Shown here: in pieces, positions 1-8,244 of the stretch
Layout: every line of letters starts with the position of its first letter
Position numbering within the stretch: position 1 is the first letter of the stretch
From: Clostridia bacterium
Lineage (GTDB): Bacteria > Bacillota > Clostridia > Christensenellales > UBA1242
DNA length: 34,949 bases
Direction of reading: 5' to 3'
Assembly: GCA_028708805.1 (NCBI GenBank)
Contig: JAQVYC010000008.1
Location: forward strand, 1 to 34,949
The notes under the pieces: model-generated
The model's database searches: none
What the model was told of the DNA's origin: nothing
The model's input: only the letters and a program-made list of their open reading frames with translations
Made by a program: the position numbers and the translations under genes

Positions 1-87
1 TGGTGCGGAGAGTGGGACTTGAACCCACACGAAGTTGCCTTCCCAGGATTTTAAGTCCTGTGCGTCTACCGATTCCGCCACATCCGC
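1..87 (-). tRNA. tRNA-Leu (UAA anticodon)
   Basis: Read on the minus strand this folds as a class II tRNA with a long variable arm. The anticodon loop is CTTAAAA with anticodon TAA (plus positions 51-53), decoding UUA. CCA is encoded (plus 1-3, TGG). The acceptor stem has a U-C mismatch at pair 6-67 and a G-U at pair 7-66, somewhat weak but compatible with function. It is the last visible gene of the Gly-Cys-Leu cluster; any terminator lies outside the window. Confidence 0.95.
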
Positions 88-247
88 ATATTTTCTAGTT
101 CATTTGTAATACAATTAGTTTCTTCTTAATTCAAGCTTATTTTTAATTATGTTTTGACTGACATTTGATTTTAGTTTTATTTTTAATTTATCACTAAATC
201 TGCAATAAATTATGATGTTGTCGTATGTAATTAAAATCTTATGTCGC

Positions 248-322
248 TGGAGGTACCACCCGGATTTGAACCGGGGAATGAGGGTTTTGCAGACCCTTGC
301 CTTACCACTTGGCTATGGTACC
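248..322 (-). tRNA. tRNA-Cys (GCA anticodon)
   Basis: Minus-strand cloverleaf with acceptor GGTACCA pairing perfectly to TGGTACC, discriminator U (typical of tRNA-Cys), encoded CCA, and anticodon loop CTGCAAA giving anticodon GCA. Middle gene of the three-tRNA cluster. Confidence 0.95.
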
Positions 323-422
323 ATATCCAACTAATCTTATCTGTTACTAGAAGGATTAATTACATATAATTTATTTGGTTTCTGATAAATTTGTTACTCT
401 GCTGCTTCAAATATTAAGAATA

Positions 423-497
423 TGGAGCGGAAGACGAGATTCGAACTCGCGACCCTTGCCTTGGCAAGGCAATGCTCTACCACTGAGCCACTCCCGC
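423..497 (-). tRNA. tRNA-Gly (GCC anticodon)
   Basis: Minus-strand cloverleaf with acceptor GCGGGAG paired to CTTCCGC (one G-U), anticodon loop TTGCCAA with anticodon GCC, T-loop TTCGAAT and encoded CCA. First gene of the tRNA cluster, about 30 nt downstream of the predicted promoter. Confidence 0.95.
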
Positions 498-531
498 ATA
501 CACATACATTTTAGCACGCATATTTGAAAAT

Positions 532-560
532 ATTATAACACTTTAAATTTAAGAAATCAA
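532..560 (-). promoter_or_regulatory. sigma-A promoter of the tRNA operon
   Basis: Minus-strand TTGATT, 17-nt spacer, TATAAT. Predicted transcription start is about 25-30 nt before tRNA-Gly. Near-consensus, as expected for a stable-RNA operon. Confidence 0.75.
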
Positions 561-848
561 GTATATTTTATAATTTTCTTGTAAAGTTGTGAATGAACTA
601 TTAACTCTATTTTTCTAAGTTTTGAATATTTTATTATATGTGAGTACTTGAATAAAAGGTTATTTGAAATTTTACCTTAGTATATTATCACAAGCATAAA
701 AGATTGTCAATCACTTGATAAAAAAATACGCAGTTTCTTGCTTGATGTTTTTTATGTTGTCATTAAAAAATTAAGAAGTTCTTCCTTGAAAGAATAATTC
801 TGACTTTTTTCATAAATATTATGCCTTAAAAAAATAAGAAATTATTAT
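561..848. other. AT-rich intergenic spacer, no gene seen
   Basis: This is the rest of the 350-bp gap between tRNA-Gly and the lipoprotein gene (the tRNA promoter occupies 532-560). It should hold the 3' end of the lipoprotein transcript. Only very weak A/T hairpins are visible around 770-800; no convincing terminator, RNA or short gene was found. Confidence 0.5.
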
Positions 849-1694
849 TTAAACAGTTTTATCAAATGGATAAATAAACCGAATGTTAAATGAATGAGAT
901 GAAGTATCATTCCACTGACTTGGTATTTCTAATGTTGTATAATTAACTTCCACGGTGTAATAACCATCTTCAAAAGTTTGTGTTAGCGTGTAATTCTCTT
1001 CTGTGTAAGTGATTGTATCTCCAACTACTTGTCCGCTACTTAATAAGTTAAAGTCTACATTAAATTTTGCTTTTATTTCACCGGTACTTATAGCATTTGT
1101 TTCATCATTTAGATAATTATATTTTAAAGTAACAGAAAAATAATAATCTTTATTCACATAATAAATTCTTTCATTAAGTTGAAAATCTGTTGCCGAAACA
1201 TTCCCAACATTCCCCACTACTTTATTATTTAAAACTGCTAAGTCTTGTTCCAGCCCTGCCGTAACTCCACTTTTTACATCTATTAATTCTATATTGCTTA
1301 AATGAAATCCGTTTTCAAAAGTGGCTATACCTGTAATATCATAAACTATTTCATTCAACATAAAAAATTCTAAATTATCGGTTGTAAACAAAGCGGTATA
1401 TTTTCCCTCTGTTTGCTGGTCAGCGATAAATGTGAATTCTTCCTCGTGCGAAACTATTAAATCATTTTTTATCCAAGCAATAAAGTTATTGCCGTTTATT
1501 GCAGTTGCGGTTAATGTAACATTTGTATTCGTGCTATATGTGCCACCGCCCTCAACTAGACCTCTTCTTATATTCGAAGATGTTATAATTATGCGGTGAT
1601 TTTCAATTGCATTAGCACATGCACAGCCTGATAATGAAAAAATTGAAAAACCCATCATTAAACACAATGCGAATAATAAAAATGATTTTTTCAT
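849..1694 (-). CDS. Predicted lipoprotein with InlB-like repeat
   Basis: 281-residue exported protein. The N terminus has two lysines, a hydrophobic stretch and lipobox LSGC with the acylated Cys at residue 24, so it is probably a membrane-anchored lipoprotein on the outer face. Residues ~45-105 (GGGTYSTNTNVTLTATA, then FIAWIKND, ending YTALF) resemble the divergent InlB B-repeat (Flg_new_2-type) fold common in surface proteins of gut Firmicutes. The remaining ~175 residues look beta-rich and I do not recognise them. The start is backed by AAGGAG eight nt upstream and a TTGACT/AATAAT promoter. It is monocistronic. Function unknown; a ligand- or wall-binding surface role is inference. Confidence 0.75.
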   Translation of the reverse strand: MKKSFLLFALCLMMGFSIFSLSGCACANAIENHRIIITSSNIRRGLVEGGGTYSTNTNVTLTATAINGNNFIAWIKNDLIVSHEEEFTFIADQQTEGKYTALFTTDNLEFFMLNEIVYDITGIATFENGFHLSNIELIDVKSGVTAGLEQDLAVLNNKVVGNVGNVSATDFQLNERIYYVNKDYYFSVTLKYNYLNDETNAISTGEIKAKFNVDFNLLSSGQVVGDTITYTEENYTLTQTFEDGYYTVEVNYTTLEIPSQWNDTSSHSFNIRFIYPFDKTV

Positions 1695-1723
1695 AGCAAC
1701 GGCTCCTTTTTATCTTATAAAAT

Positions 1724-1752
1724 ATTATTACAATTTATTCAAGCAAAGTCAA
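1724..1752 (-). promoter_or_regulatory. sigma-A-type promoter of the lipoprotein gene
   Basis: Minus-strand TTGACT, 17-nt spacer, AATAAT, about 30 nt before the start codon, with AAGGAG between. Confidence 0.55.
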
Positions 1753-1819
1753 ATGTTTAAAATAAATTTACACTTTTCTTATAAAACAAATTCAAATTAA
1801 GTGAGTATTTTTATTTTCC

Positions 1820-1832
1820 TTGCATAAAATAT
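1820..1832 (+). promoter_or_regulatory. Possible sporulation-type -10 region of ytxC
   Basis: TTGCATAAAATAT ends some 16 nt before the chosen ATG. CATAAAATA fits the CATAnnnTA pattern of sigma-K -10 boxes and is one mismatch from the sigma-E CATACAAT; a GAGTATT lies 13 nt upstream. The same 13-mer precedes murG (4661-4673). Assignment to a sporulation sigma factor is inference. Confidence 0.35.
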
Positions 1833-1848
1833 GCTAGGAGATTGTTAT

Positions 1849-2619
1849 ATGTGGGAATTTTCCGTTGGAATGGACAGTGATAAGGTCGATATGGCTAAAT
1901 ATATTTATAACAATTTAAAAGAAAGAGTTGAAGAAGTGGCTGGAATTATAACTTCTTACGAACAAGCTGACAAAATAAATATTATTATTGCCTGTGAAAA
2001 TTGTGAAAAAGACCGACTTTGTTACCATATCTCAGATACTCTAACTTATGCAATCTGCACTTTTATTAAGGATGATTTTTTAAGTAAAAATTTGAAATTG
2101 CCTAAGAAATCCAAACTGAAAATGTTTACTTTTAAAAAGGCTCTTGTAAGTTTTGACAGAGAAACCGACCGTTTTTTAATAAACAGACAATTGGTTCTAG
2201 AAGAAAGTTTATATATTGAACCCTTTTTTTATTTTAAATTACAATCTCTTAAAGAAAAGTGGCAAGAACTGCTTAAAATTGCCAACGACAACAGCACATA
2301 TTTATTGAGCAATGATGCTTTCTTAGAACTTTTAAGTTTTTTAATAGATAACATTGAAATTTCGTTCGATGAAGTTAATGTGATTTTTCAAGATGATAGG
2401 ATTTTATTGCTAAATAATGATTTCAAAGCAATTCAACATGTTGATTCGGTATTAAAAAATGAATGCGAACTTGTTTCAAAACTTTTAGATTTATCTCCTC
2501 GAAAGATAAATTGGTATGCAAAAACAAGGCGAAGCTTTTTAGAAAAGGTTTTTGAAAAGAGAATAACTTTAATGCAGGAGGATACTGATTTAAGAGCTTT
2601 GATAGATAAGTCTTTGTAA
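1849..2619 (+). CDS. ytxC: YtxC-like sporulation-associated protein
   Basis: 256-residue soluble protein with no signal peptide or membrane segment. The motif FYFKLQSLKEKWQELL near residue 130, followed by ANDNSTYL, and the position directly upstream of thrS match the YtxC family; in Bacillus subtilis ytxC also sits next to thrS. Its biochemical role is unknown. The start at 1849 (MWEFSVG) is chosen over the ATG at 1831 because AGGAG lies eight nt upstream of 1849, inside the longer frame. It is followed by its own terminator, so it is probably transcribed separately from thrS. It suggests a spore-forming, or ancestrally spore-forming, lineage. Confidence 0.72.
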   Translation: MWEFSVGMDSDKVDMAKYIYNNLKERVEEVAGIITSYEQADKINIIIACENCEKDRLCYHISDTLTYAICTFIKDDFLSKNLKLPKKSKLKMFTFKKALVSFDRETDRFLINRQLVLEESLYIEPFFYFKLQSLKEKWQELLKIANDNSTYLLSNDAFLELLSFLIDNIEISFDEVNVIFQDDRILLLNNDFKAIQHVDSVLKNECELVSKLLDLSPRKINWYAKTRRSFLEKVFEKRITLMQEDTDLRALIDKSL

Positions 2620-2642
2620 AAACTATTAAGTAAAATTATAAC

Positions 2643-2669
2643 ACTGCTTTATTTTAAGCAGTTTTTTTA
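2643..2669 (+). terminator. Rho-independent terminator after ytxC
   Basis: Seven-bp stem ACTGCTT/AAGCAGT, six-nt loop, then a run of seven T. Confidence 0.8.
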
Positions 2670-2696
2670 TTTCTTTACTTTTTCATTTATAAAAAG

Positions 2697-2724
2697 TTGC
2701 AATAACGCAAAAAAAGAGTATAAT
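2697..2724 (+). promoter_or_regulatory. sigma-A promoter of thrS
   Basis: TTGCAA, 16-nt spacer, TATAAT. The transcript would start near 2731, leaving a leader of only about 25 nt before the thrS ATG, too short for a T-box. Confidence 0.65.
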
Positions 2725-2756
2725 TATATAATTATATAAATAACTAAGAGGGAAAA

Positions 2757-4520
2757 ATGGAAAATCAAAAATTAATGATGCAAAGGCATTCACTCGCACA
2801 TATTTTAGCAAATGCTGTTCAAAATTTATATGGTAAGGATAATGTAAAATTAACAATAGGACCTGCTATAAATGACGGTCTTTATTATGATTTTGACTTG
2901 ACAAACAATTTAACCGTTTCTGATTTGCCTAAAATTGAAAATGAAATGCAAAATATAATAAAAAAGGGAGAACCTTTTGTTAGAAAAATATTAACAAAAA
3001 CCGAAGCCTTAAAACTGTTTTCAAATAATTCTTATAAAATAGAATTAATAAATGAAATTCCCGAAAATGAAGAAATTGCTGTTTATTATCTTGGGGAAGA
3101 ATTTTTCGACTTATGTAAAGGTCCACATGTTGAAACTGCAAATGATTTAAAGGGTTTAGCTTTTAAAGTGATAAAGGTAAACGGTGCATATTGGCGAGGT
3201 AATGAAAAAAATAAGATGCTTCAAAGAGTTTATGTCTATGCCTTCGAAAATAAAAAAGAACTGAATGTTTATATAAACAAAATTGAAGAAGCAAAGAAAA
3301 GAGACCATAATAAACTTGGGAGAGAGTTGGAACTGTTTACAACTGTGGACTATATTGGGCAAGGCTTGCCTATTATGCTTCCTAAGGGGGCAAGAATACT
3401 TCAAATTATGCAAAGATTTGTGGAAGATGAAGAGCAAAAAAGAGGTTATTTACTAACAAAAACACCATATATTGCTAAGAGTGATTTATATAAAATTTCT
3501 CAACATTGGTATCATTATAGAGATGATATGTTTGTTTTAGGTGATGAGGAAAAAGATAAGGAAGTTTTTGCTTTAAGACCTATGACCTGCCCTTTTCAAT
3601 TTCAGGCTTATTTAAATAAAGGCAGAAGTTACAAAGATTTGCCACTTCGTTATAATGAAACTTCAACACTTTTTAGAAATGAGGCAAGCGGAGAAATGCA
3701 CGGGCTTATTCGTGTGCGTCAATTCACAATTTCAGAAGGTCATATTGCTTGCGCACCTAATCAAGTTCAAGAAGAATTTAAAAATTGTTTAGAACTTGCA
3801 AACTTTATGCTAAAAACTTTGGGCTTAGATGAAGATGTTTCCTATCGATTTTCAAAATGGGATGAAAGCAAAAAAGATAAATATATCGGTTCTCCAACTG
3901 AGTGGGAAAAATGTCAAGATTTTATGAAAACAATTTTAGATAGTTTGTCCATTGAGTATTATGAGGCAGAAGGCGAAGCCGCTTTTTATGGACCTAAACT
4001 AGACATTCAAATTAAAAATGTGTTCGGAAAAGAAGACACTTTAATTACAATTCAAATTGATTTTCAACTTGCAAAACGCTTTAATATGGAATATACAGAT
4101 TCTGACGGACAAAAGAAAAATCCATATATTATTCATAGAACCTCTATTGGTTGTTATGAACGAACTTTGGCGTTATTAATTGAAAAATATGCTGGGGCAT
4201 TTCCTGTCTGGCTTTCACCTATTCAAGTTAAAGTTTTAAGCTTGTCTGAACGCAATGAAGACTATGCAAAACAAATATTTGAAAACTTGGTAAAAGAAAA
4301 TATTCGTGCTGAATTAGATATACGAAATGAAAAATTAGGTTATAAAATTCGTGAGGCATTGAATGACAAAATTCCTTATTTAATAATTGTGGGAGATGAA
4401 GAACAAAATAACAATAAAATAACCGTACGAGGTAGAAAAAATCAATCATTAAGTATGATTGAATTAAAAGAGTTTCTTAACAAAATAAAAAATGAAATAA
4501 AAACAAAAGAATTGAATTAA
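2757..4520 (+). CDS. thrS: Threonine--tRNA ligase lacking the TGS domain
   Basis: Charges tRNA-Thr with threonine in the cytosol. 587 residues; the usual ~640-residue bacterial enzyme has an extra N-terminal TGS domain, absent here, as the protein begins directly in the N2 editing domain (HSLAH at residues 12-16; LCKGPH completes the editing/zinc-like site). The class II core follows: RPMTCP, SGEMHGLIRVRQF and SEGHIAC, and PYIIHRTSIG, which supply the Cys/His/His zinc ligands. The C-terminal anticodon-binding domain ends the protein (LDIRNEKLGYKIREA, IIVGDEE). The start follows a GAGGG Shine-Dalgarno; the short leader leaves no room for an upstream TGS in frame. Confidence 0.95.
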   Translation: MENQKLMMQRHSLAHILANAVQNLYGKDNVKLTIGPAINDGLYYDFDLTNNLTVSDLPKIENEMQNIIKKGEPFVRKILTKTEALKLFSNNSYKIELINEIPENEEIAVYYLGEEFFDLCKGPHVETANDLKGLAFKVIKVNGAYWRGNEKNKMLQRVYVYAFENKKELNVYINKIEEAKKRDHNKLGRELELFTTVDYIGQGLPIMLPKGARILQIMQRFVEDEEQKRGYLLTKTPYIAKSDLYKISQHWYHYRDDMFVLGDEEKDKEVFALRPMTCPFQFQAYLNKGRSYKDLPLRYNETSTLFRNEASGEMHGLIRVRQFTISEGHIACAPNQVQEEFKNCLELANFMLKTLGLDEDVSYRFSKWDESKKDKYIGSPTEWEKCQDFMKTILDSLSIEYYEAEGEAAFYGPKLDIQIKNVFGKEDTLITIQIDFQLAKRFNMEYTDSDGQKKNPYIIHRTSIGCYERTLALLIEKYAGAFPVWLSPIQVKVLSLSERNEDYAKQIFENLVKENIRAELDIRNEKLGYKIREALNDKIPYLIIVGDEEQNNNKITVRGRKNQSLSMIELKEFLNKIKNEIKTKELN

Positions 4521-4541
4521 AAAAAACTAAGTGCTTTTAGT

Positions 4542-4572
4542 ACTTTCTTTCAAAAAGAAAGTATTTTTTTTT
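4542..4572 (+). terminator. Rho-independent terminator after thrS
   Basis: Nine-bp stem TACTTTCTT/AAGAAAGTA, loop TCAAA, then eight or more T. Confidence 0.85.
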
Positions 4573-4660
4573 ATTTCTATTGACAAAAAATACAAAGCAA
4601 AATTACTTTCGGAAAATTTAAAAAATTCTGTATACATTTTATTAAATATATTAATCTGGT

Positions 4661-4673
4661 TTGCATAAAATAT
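4661..4673 (+). promoter_or_regulatory. Possible -10 region of murG, same 13-mer as before ytxC
   Basis: TTGCATAAAATAT ends 16 nt before the murG ATG, with AGGAG between. It is identical to 1820-1832. A perfect -35 TTGACA at 4581-4586 lacks a good -10 (TTACTT) at 17 nt, so which promoter is used is unclear. Confidence 0.35.
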
Positions 4674-4689
4674 TTTAACAGGAGTTTTT

Positions 4690-5781
4690 ATGAAAAGAAT
4701 TGTATTAACTGGCGGAGGCACTGCTGGACATATTATTCCACATATTGCATTAATTCCTTATTTAAGTTCCAACTTTGAAATTTATTATTTGGGAAACAAA
4801 AATGGAATGGAATATGAACTTTTAAAAGATTTTAAAAACATTAAGTTTGTTGAAACACAATCGGTTAAACTTATAAGAAAAATTACTTTAAAAAATTTAC
4901 TCATCCCATTCAAACTTATAAGTTATATTAAAAAAACAAAAACAATATTAAAAGATATTAATCCTAATGTGATATTTGCGAAAGGCGGAGCTGTTTCTGT
5001 GCCTGTTGTTTATGCTGGCAAAAGCTTACAAATTCCTATTCTAGCACACGAATCAGATTTCAGCTTAGGGCTTGCGAATAAATTGATTTTACGAAAATGT
5101 GAAATTATGTTCACTAGCTTTCGAGATACTTGCATTAATGATAAATGTGTTTATTCAGGCAGTCCTATACGAAAAGAAATTTTTAAAGGCAAAAAAGAAA
5201 TTGCAGAAAAGATTTGTAATTTTGAAAAAGTTTTGCCTGTTGTAATGATATTTGGTGGAAGTTTGGGAGCTAAAAGGATTAATGATTTTATTTTTGAAAA
5301 TTTAGACAATTTAACCAAATTTAACATAATTCATATTGTGGGAAAAAATAATCTGAACGGTTTAAAGCAAGGAAATTATTTTCAAATTGAATATGCAAAA
5401 AATATATATGACTACTTTGCATTGGCGGATGTTGTAGCTTGTCGAGCTGGCTCAAATTCAATTTTCGAATTACTTGCTTTAAAAAAGCCAATGATTTTAA
5501 TTCCTCTGGCAAAAAAGCAATCTCGTGGCGACCAGATTGAGAATGCTGAAGCTTTTAAGAAAAATGGCTATGCAAAAGTTATCTTAGAAAAAGATTTAAC
5601 TATCTCTAACTTAAAAAACAAAATCAATTTTTGTTTAAAAAACAAAGATAAAATTAAGAAGAAAATGAAAAGTTATAAATCGTTAAATACTAATAAATTA
5701 ATAATTGATTATATTTTAGACTATGCCGAAGACGGAAAACTTTTAAGCTTAAAAAAACTTAACCTTACAGACCTTGATTGA
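4690..5781 (+). CDS. murG: MurG-type lipid II GlcNAc transferase (solitary)
   Basis: Expected to transfer GlcNAc from UDP-GlcNAc to lipid I, making lipid II on the inner face of the membrane. 363 residues with two Rossmann (GT-B) halves: GGGTAGH at residues 8-14, HESDFSLGLANK (lipid I side), GGSLGA, and the UDP-GlcNAc site CRAGSNSIFE followed by RGDQIENA. It stands alone rather than in a division/cell wall cluster. Upstream elements include AGGAG and a -10-like motif shared with ytxC, so use in spore peptidoglycan is possible but unproven. The C-terminal tail after ~residue 345 is lysine-rich. A related glycosyltransferase of diacylglycerol type is less likely given the G-loops. Confidence 0.9.
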   Translation: MKRIVLTGGGTAGHIIPHIALIPYLSSNFEIYYLGNKNGMEYELLKDFKNIKFVETQSVKLIRKITLKNLLIPFKLISYIKKTKTILKDINPNVIFAKGGAVSVPVVYAGKSLQIPILAHESDFSLGLANKLILRKCEIMFTSFRDTCINDKCVYSGSPIRKEIFKGKKEIAEKICNFEKVLPVVMIFGGSLGAKRINDFIFENLDNLTKFNIIHIVGKNNLNGLKQGNYFQIEYAKNIYDYFALADVVACRAGSNSIFELLALKKPMILIPLAKKQSRGDQIENAEAFKKNGYAKVILEKDLTISNLKNKINFCLKNKDKIKKKMKSYKSLNTNKLIIDYILDYAEDGKLLSLKKLNLTDLD

Positions 5782-5815
5782 AGTTAGACAGGCTAAGCAA
5801 GGCTAAACAAAGCGA

Positions 5816-5857
5816 ATAAATAAAAAAGAAGTTTATTAAGTTTTATATAAACTTCTT
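5816..5857 (-). terminator. Terminator of the ADP-forming CoA ligase gene
   Basis: Perfect 11-bp stem AAGAAGTTTAT/ATAAACTTCTT with 10-nt loop. The T-rich tail (TTTTTT ATTTATT) is on the minus strand, so it mainly serves the minus-strand gene, although the hairpin also lies 45 nt past murG. Confidence 0.75.
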
Positions 5858-5914
5858 ATAGAATAGTTTAGTTATTTTATTATAAAATAGTAGTTATTTT
5901 ATTATCGACTTATT

Positions 5915-8038
5915 TTATTTTAAAATTATTCTGGCATCAACAGCAAACATTTCGCCATCTTTTGTTGCCATAATAGGATTCACATCAATTTCTTTAATTT
6001 CTTCAAAATCAGAGACCATTTGGCTTAATCTTAATAAAACTTCTTGCATTTTACTTAAACTAACACTCTTATACCCTCTAACATTGCCCATCATTTTCAA
6101 TGCTTTCGTTTGCGTTACTAATTTCTTTGCATTGTAAGCTGAAAGCGGACAAGAGCTGAACTCAACTTCTTTTAAAACTTCTAGAAAAACTCCGCCTAAC
6201 CCAAACATTGCTAAATGACTATCTTCTCTGCTGGCTATTCCCGCTACAAACTCTCTGCCTGAACCAATAATTTGTTTCATTACAATAACGCATTCCAGAC
6301 CTTCAATCTGATTAATTTCTTTCATTCGGTTTAACAAAGCATCCCATTCTGTTTTTAATTCCTTTTCATCTTTTATGTTTGTTACAACACCGCCGACATC
6401 GGTTTTATGCGTAATTGTATCACTGGATATTTTTAATACAACTGGGTATCCAATTTTTTCTGCAATTTTCGAGGCTTCTTCAAAAGTGTTAGCAGGTGCA
6501 TATTTTGCCAAAGGAATACCATAAGCATCAAATATTTTTAATGAAGGTAAAGTTGATATTTGTTTAACTTTTTTTTCTTTGCAATCATTTAGAATATTTT
6601 TTACCAAATTTTTATCAACTTCAAATTTTGGAGTTTCCATATTAGCTTCCGTGAGAAAATGCTTTCTATCAAGTAGCTTTTTTAAGCCGTGAACTGCTTC
6701 AATTTCAAAATTAAAAATTGGAATTGTGCAATCCTTGACAACCTTTTTAAGCCTTTCAGGAAAGTCTGCTGTTGTCATAAAAACTGAAATTATAGGCTTA
6801 TCTGGATATTTCTTTTTCAGATTCTCTAAGTCTTGAATAATTTCTACATCATTTTGAGTTGTGATATATAAATAAATCACTAACAAAACTCCAACTTCAT
6901 CAGCATCAAGCAAAATTTCAGCCGCATTAGTGTATTGCTCCCGTGTTGCACTGGCAATTACATCTAAGGGATTATTAACTCCCGCCTGAGGCGGTAATAC
7001 TTTCCTTAATTTGCTTTTAGTTCCTTCCGAAAGTTCTGCCATTTTAATATTAAAATCACCAGCCGTGTCGGTTGCTAAAACTCCCGGTCCACCCGCATTT
7101 GTTAATATCGCTAAATTTTCATTTTTAGGCAATACACAATGGCTAAACACTTGGGCCGTTTCAAACATATCTCTTAGATATTTCTCTCGAATTACTCCTG
7201 CTCCTGAAAGCATTGCTTCCACTAAAACATCATCGCCTGCAAGAGCTCCTGTATGGCTTGCTGCTGCTCTTGTTCCTGTTTCAGTTCTTCCTGATTTTAT
7301 TACAATTATAGGTTTTATTCTATTAACTCTTTCACAAATCTCTCTGAATTTTTGATTGTCTGGTATGCTTTCAATATATAATAAAATTTGTTCAATGTTA
7401 TCATCATTCTCCCAAAATTCAATTATATCTAAAATATTTACATCGGCTTGATTGCCAATACTAATCATTTGCCTTAAACCAAGTTTTATTTGTGGTAAAA
7501 TATTTATAATTCCGCTTGCTAATGCCCCTGACTGAGTAGCAAGGCCAATTTTCCCCGCTATTGGATTGACGGGAGCAAAGCAGGCATTTAGCCTTAAATT
7601 TGGACAGGTGTTAAGAATTCCCAAACAATTAGGACCAATTAACATCATATTGTTTTTCTTTATGAAATCGGAAATTTCTTTTTCCATAGCAAGTCCTTCA
7701 CTATTCAACTCTTTAAAACCGCTTGAAATTAAAACAATTCCACTTATATTTGCGGAATGACATTCTTTTATAACATCTAAAACAACTTTACTAGGCACTG
7801 CAATAACGGCTAAATCGACATTTTGCTTGATATCTAAAACACTTGCGTATGCAGGGATGCCTTCAATTTCATCATATTTTATATTAACTGGATAAATTTT
7901 GCCTTTATATCCAAATTCTATTAAACGCTTAATAAGTTCATTGCCAACTGTACCTTTTTTTATGCTTGCCCCAATCACGGCAATTGATTTTGCATACATT
8001 ATGTTTTTTAATTTTTCCAATCTTTCTGCTTTGTTCAT
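5915..8038 (-). CDS. ADP-forming acetate/acyl-CoA ligase (fused subunits)
   Basis: Interconverts acyl-CoA + ADP + Pi with the free acid + CoA + ATP, a substrate-level ATP source in anaerobes. 707 residues with fused alpha and beta parts: CoA-binding Rossmann domain (SIAVIGASIKKGTVG, residue ~18), succinyl-CoA-ligase-like domains (GLATQSGALASG), the swivelling phosphohistidine in AAASHTGALAGDD, and a C-terminal ATP-grasp domain from ~residue 485 (GYPVVLKISS, HKTDVGGV). The start at 8038 (MNKAERL) is preferred over 8086 because GGGGG lies just upstream and a promoter overlaps the longer N terminus. Acetate is the commonest substrate, but other acyl groups are possible. A lysine acetyltransferase fusion (Pat) is excluded by the absence of a GNAT domain. 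Confidence 0.9.
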   Translation of the reverse strand: MNKAERLEKLKNIMYAKSIAVIGASIKKGTVGNELIKRLIEFGYKGKIYPVNIKYDEIEGIPAYASVLDIKQNVDLAVIAVPSKVVLDVIKECHSANISGIVLISSGFKELNSEGLAMEKEISDFIKKNNMMLIGPNCLGILNTCPNLRLNACFAPVNPIAGKIGLATQSGALASGIINILPQIKLGLRQMISIGNQADVNILDIIEFWENDDNIEQILLYIESIPDNQKFREICERVNRIKPIIVIKSGRTETGTRAAASHTGALAGDDVLVEAMLSGAGVIREKYLRDMFETAQVFSHCVLPKNENLAILTNAGGPGVLATDTAGDFNIKMAELSEGTKSKLRKVLPPQAGVNNPLDVIASATREQYTNAAEILLDADEVGVLLVIYLYITTQNDVEIIQDLENLKKKYPDKPIISVFMTTADFPERLKKVVKDCTIPIFNFEIEAVHGLKKLLDRKHFLTEANMETPKFEVDKNLVKNILNDCKEKKVKQISTLPSLKIFDAYGIPLAKYAPANTFEEASKIAEKIGYPVVLKISSDTITHKTDVGGVVTNIKDEKELKTEWDALLNRMKEINQIEGLECVIVMKQIIGSGREFVAGIASREDSHLAMFGLGGVFLEVLKEVEFSSCPLSAYNAKKLVTQTKALKMMGNVRGYKSVSLSKMQEVLLRLSQMVSDFEEIKEIDVNPIMATKDGEMFAVDARIILK

Positions 8039-8053
8039 ATTTCCCCCTATTGA

Positions 8054-8082
8054 ATTATAACAATTTTCAATTTTTGAGTAAA
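8054..8082 (-). promoter_or_regulatory. Promoter of the CoA ligase gene
   Basis: Minus-strand TTTACT, 17-nt spacer, TATAAT, 15 nt before the chosen ATG. The transcript would begin inside the longer frame, supporting the shorter start. Confidence 0.65.
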
Positions 8083-8244
8083 GCAAATAATTCTAATATG
8101 ACGAATAATATCGAATTTTTGTATTAATTTTTCGTAATCTCTCAAAATAAAATAATAAAATGCTAATTTTAAAGCAAGTTTAAATAAAAACAATAGCCAT
8201 TACAGACTTAATTAAAATATCTAACCTTACTTATAATTATTATT

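Noticed and set aside
2725..2756. Search for a T-box upstream of thrS
   Set aside because: The leader is about 25 nt, and ytxC with its terminator lies just upstream; no T-box sequence is present.
4581..4609. TTGACA as the murG -35
   Set aside because: No acceptable -10 at 16-18 nt (TTACTT); kept only as an alternative in the murG promoter entry.
5869..5905. 15-nt direct repeat (TAGTTATTTTATTAT twice) after the CoA ligase gene
   Set aside because: A/T-only simple sequence between a terminator and a stop codon; too short and low in complexity to be an att site or CRISPR.
7011..7355. 114-codon plus-strand open frame opposite the CoA ligase
   Set aside because: It is antisense to a long, well conserved enzyme, has no ribosome site and no recognisable domain.
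8130..8244. Possible terminator of the subtilase gene (TGCT/AGCA with T-rich tail)
   Set aside because: Stem of only four bp with an eight-nt loop; not convincing.
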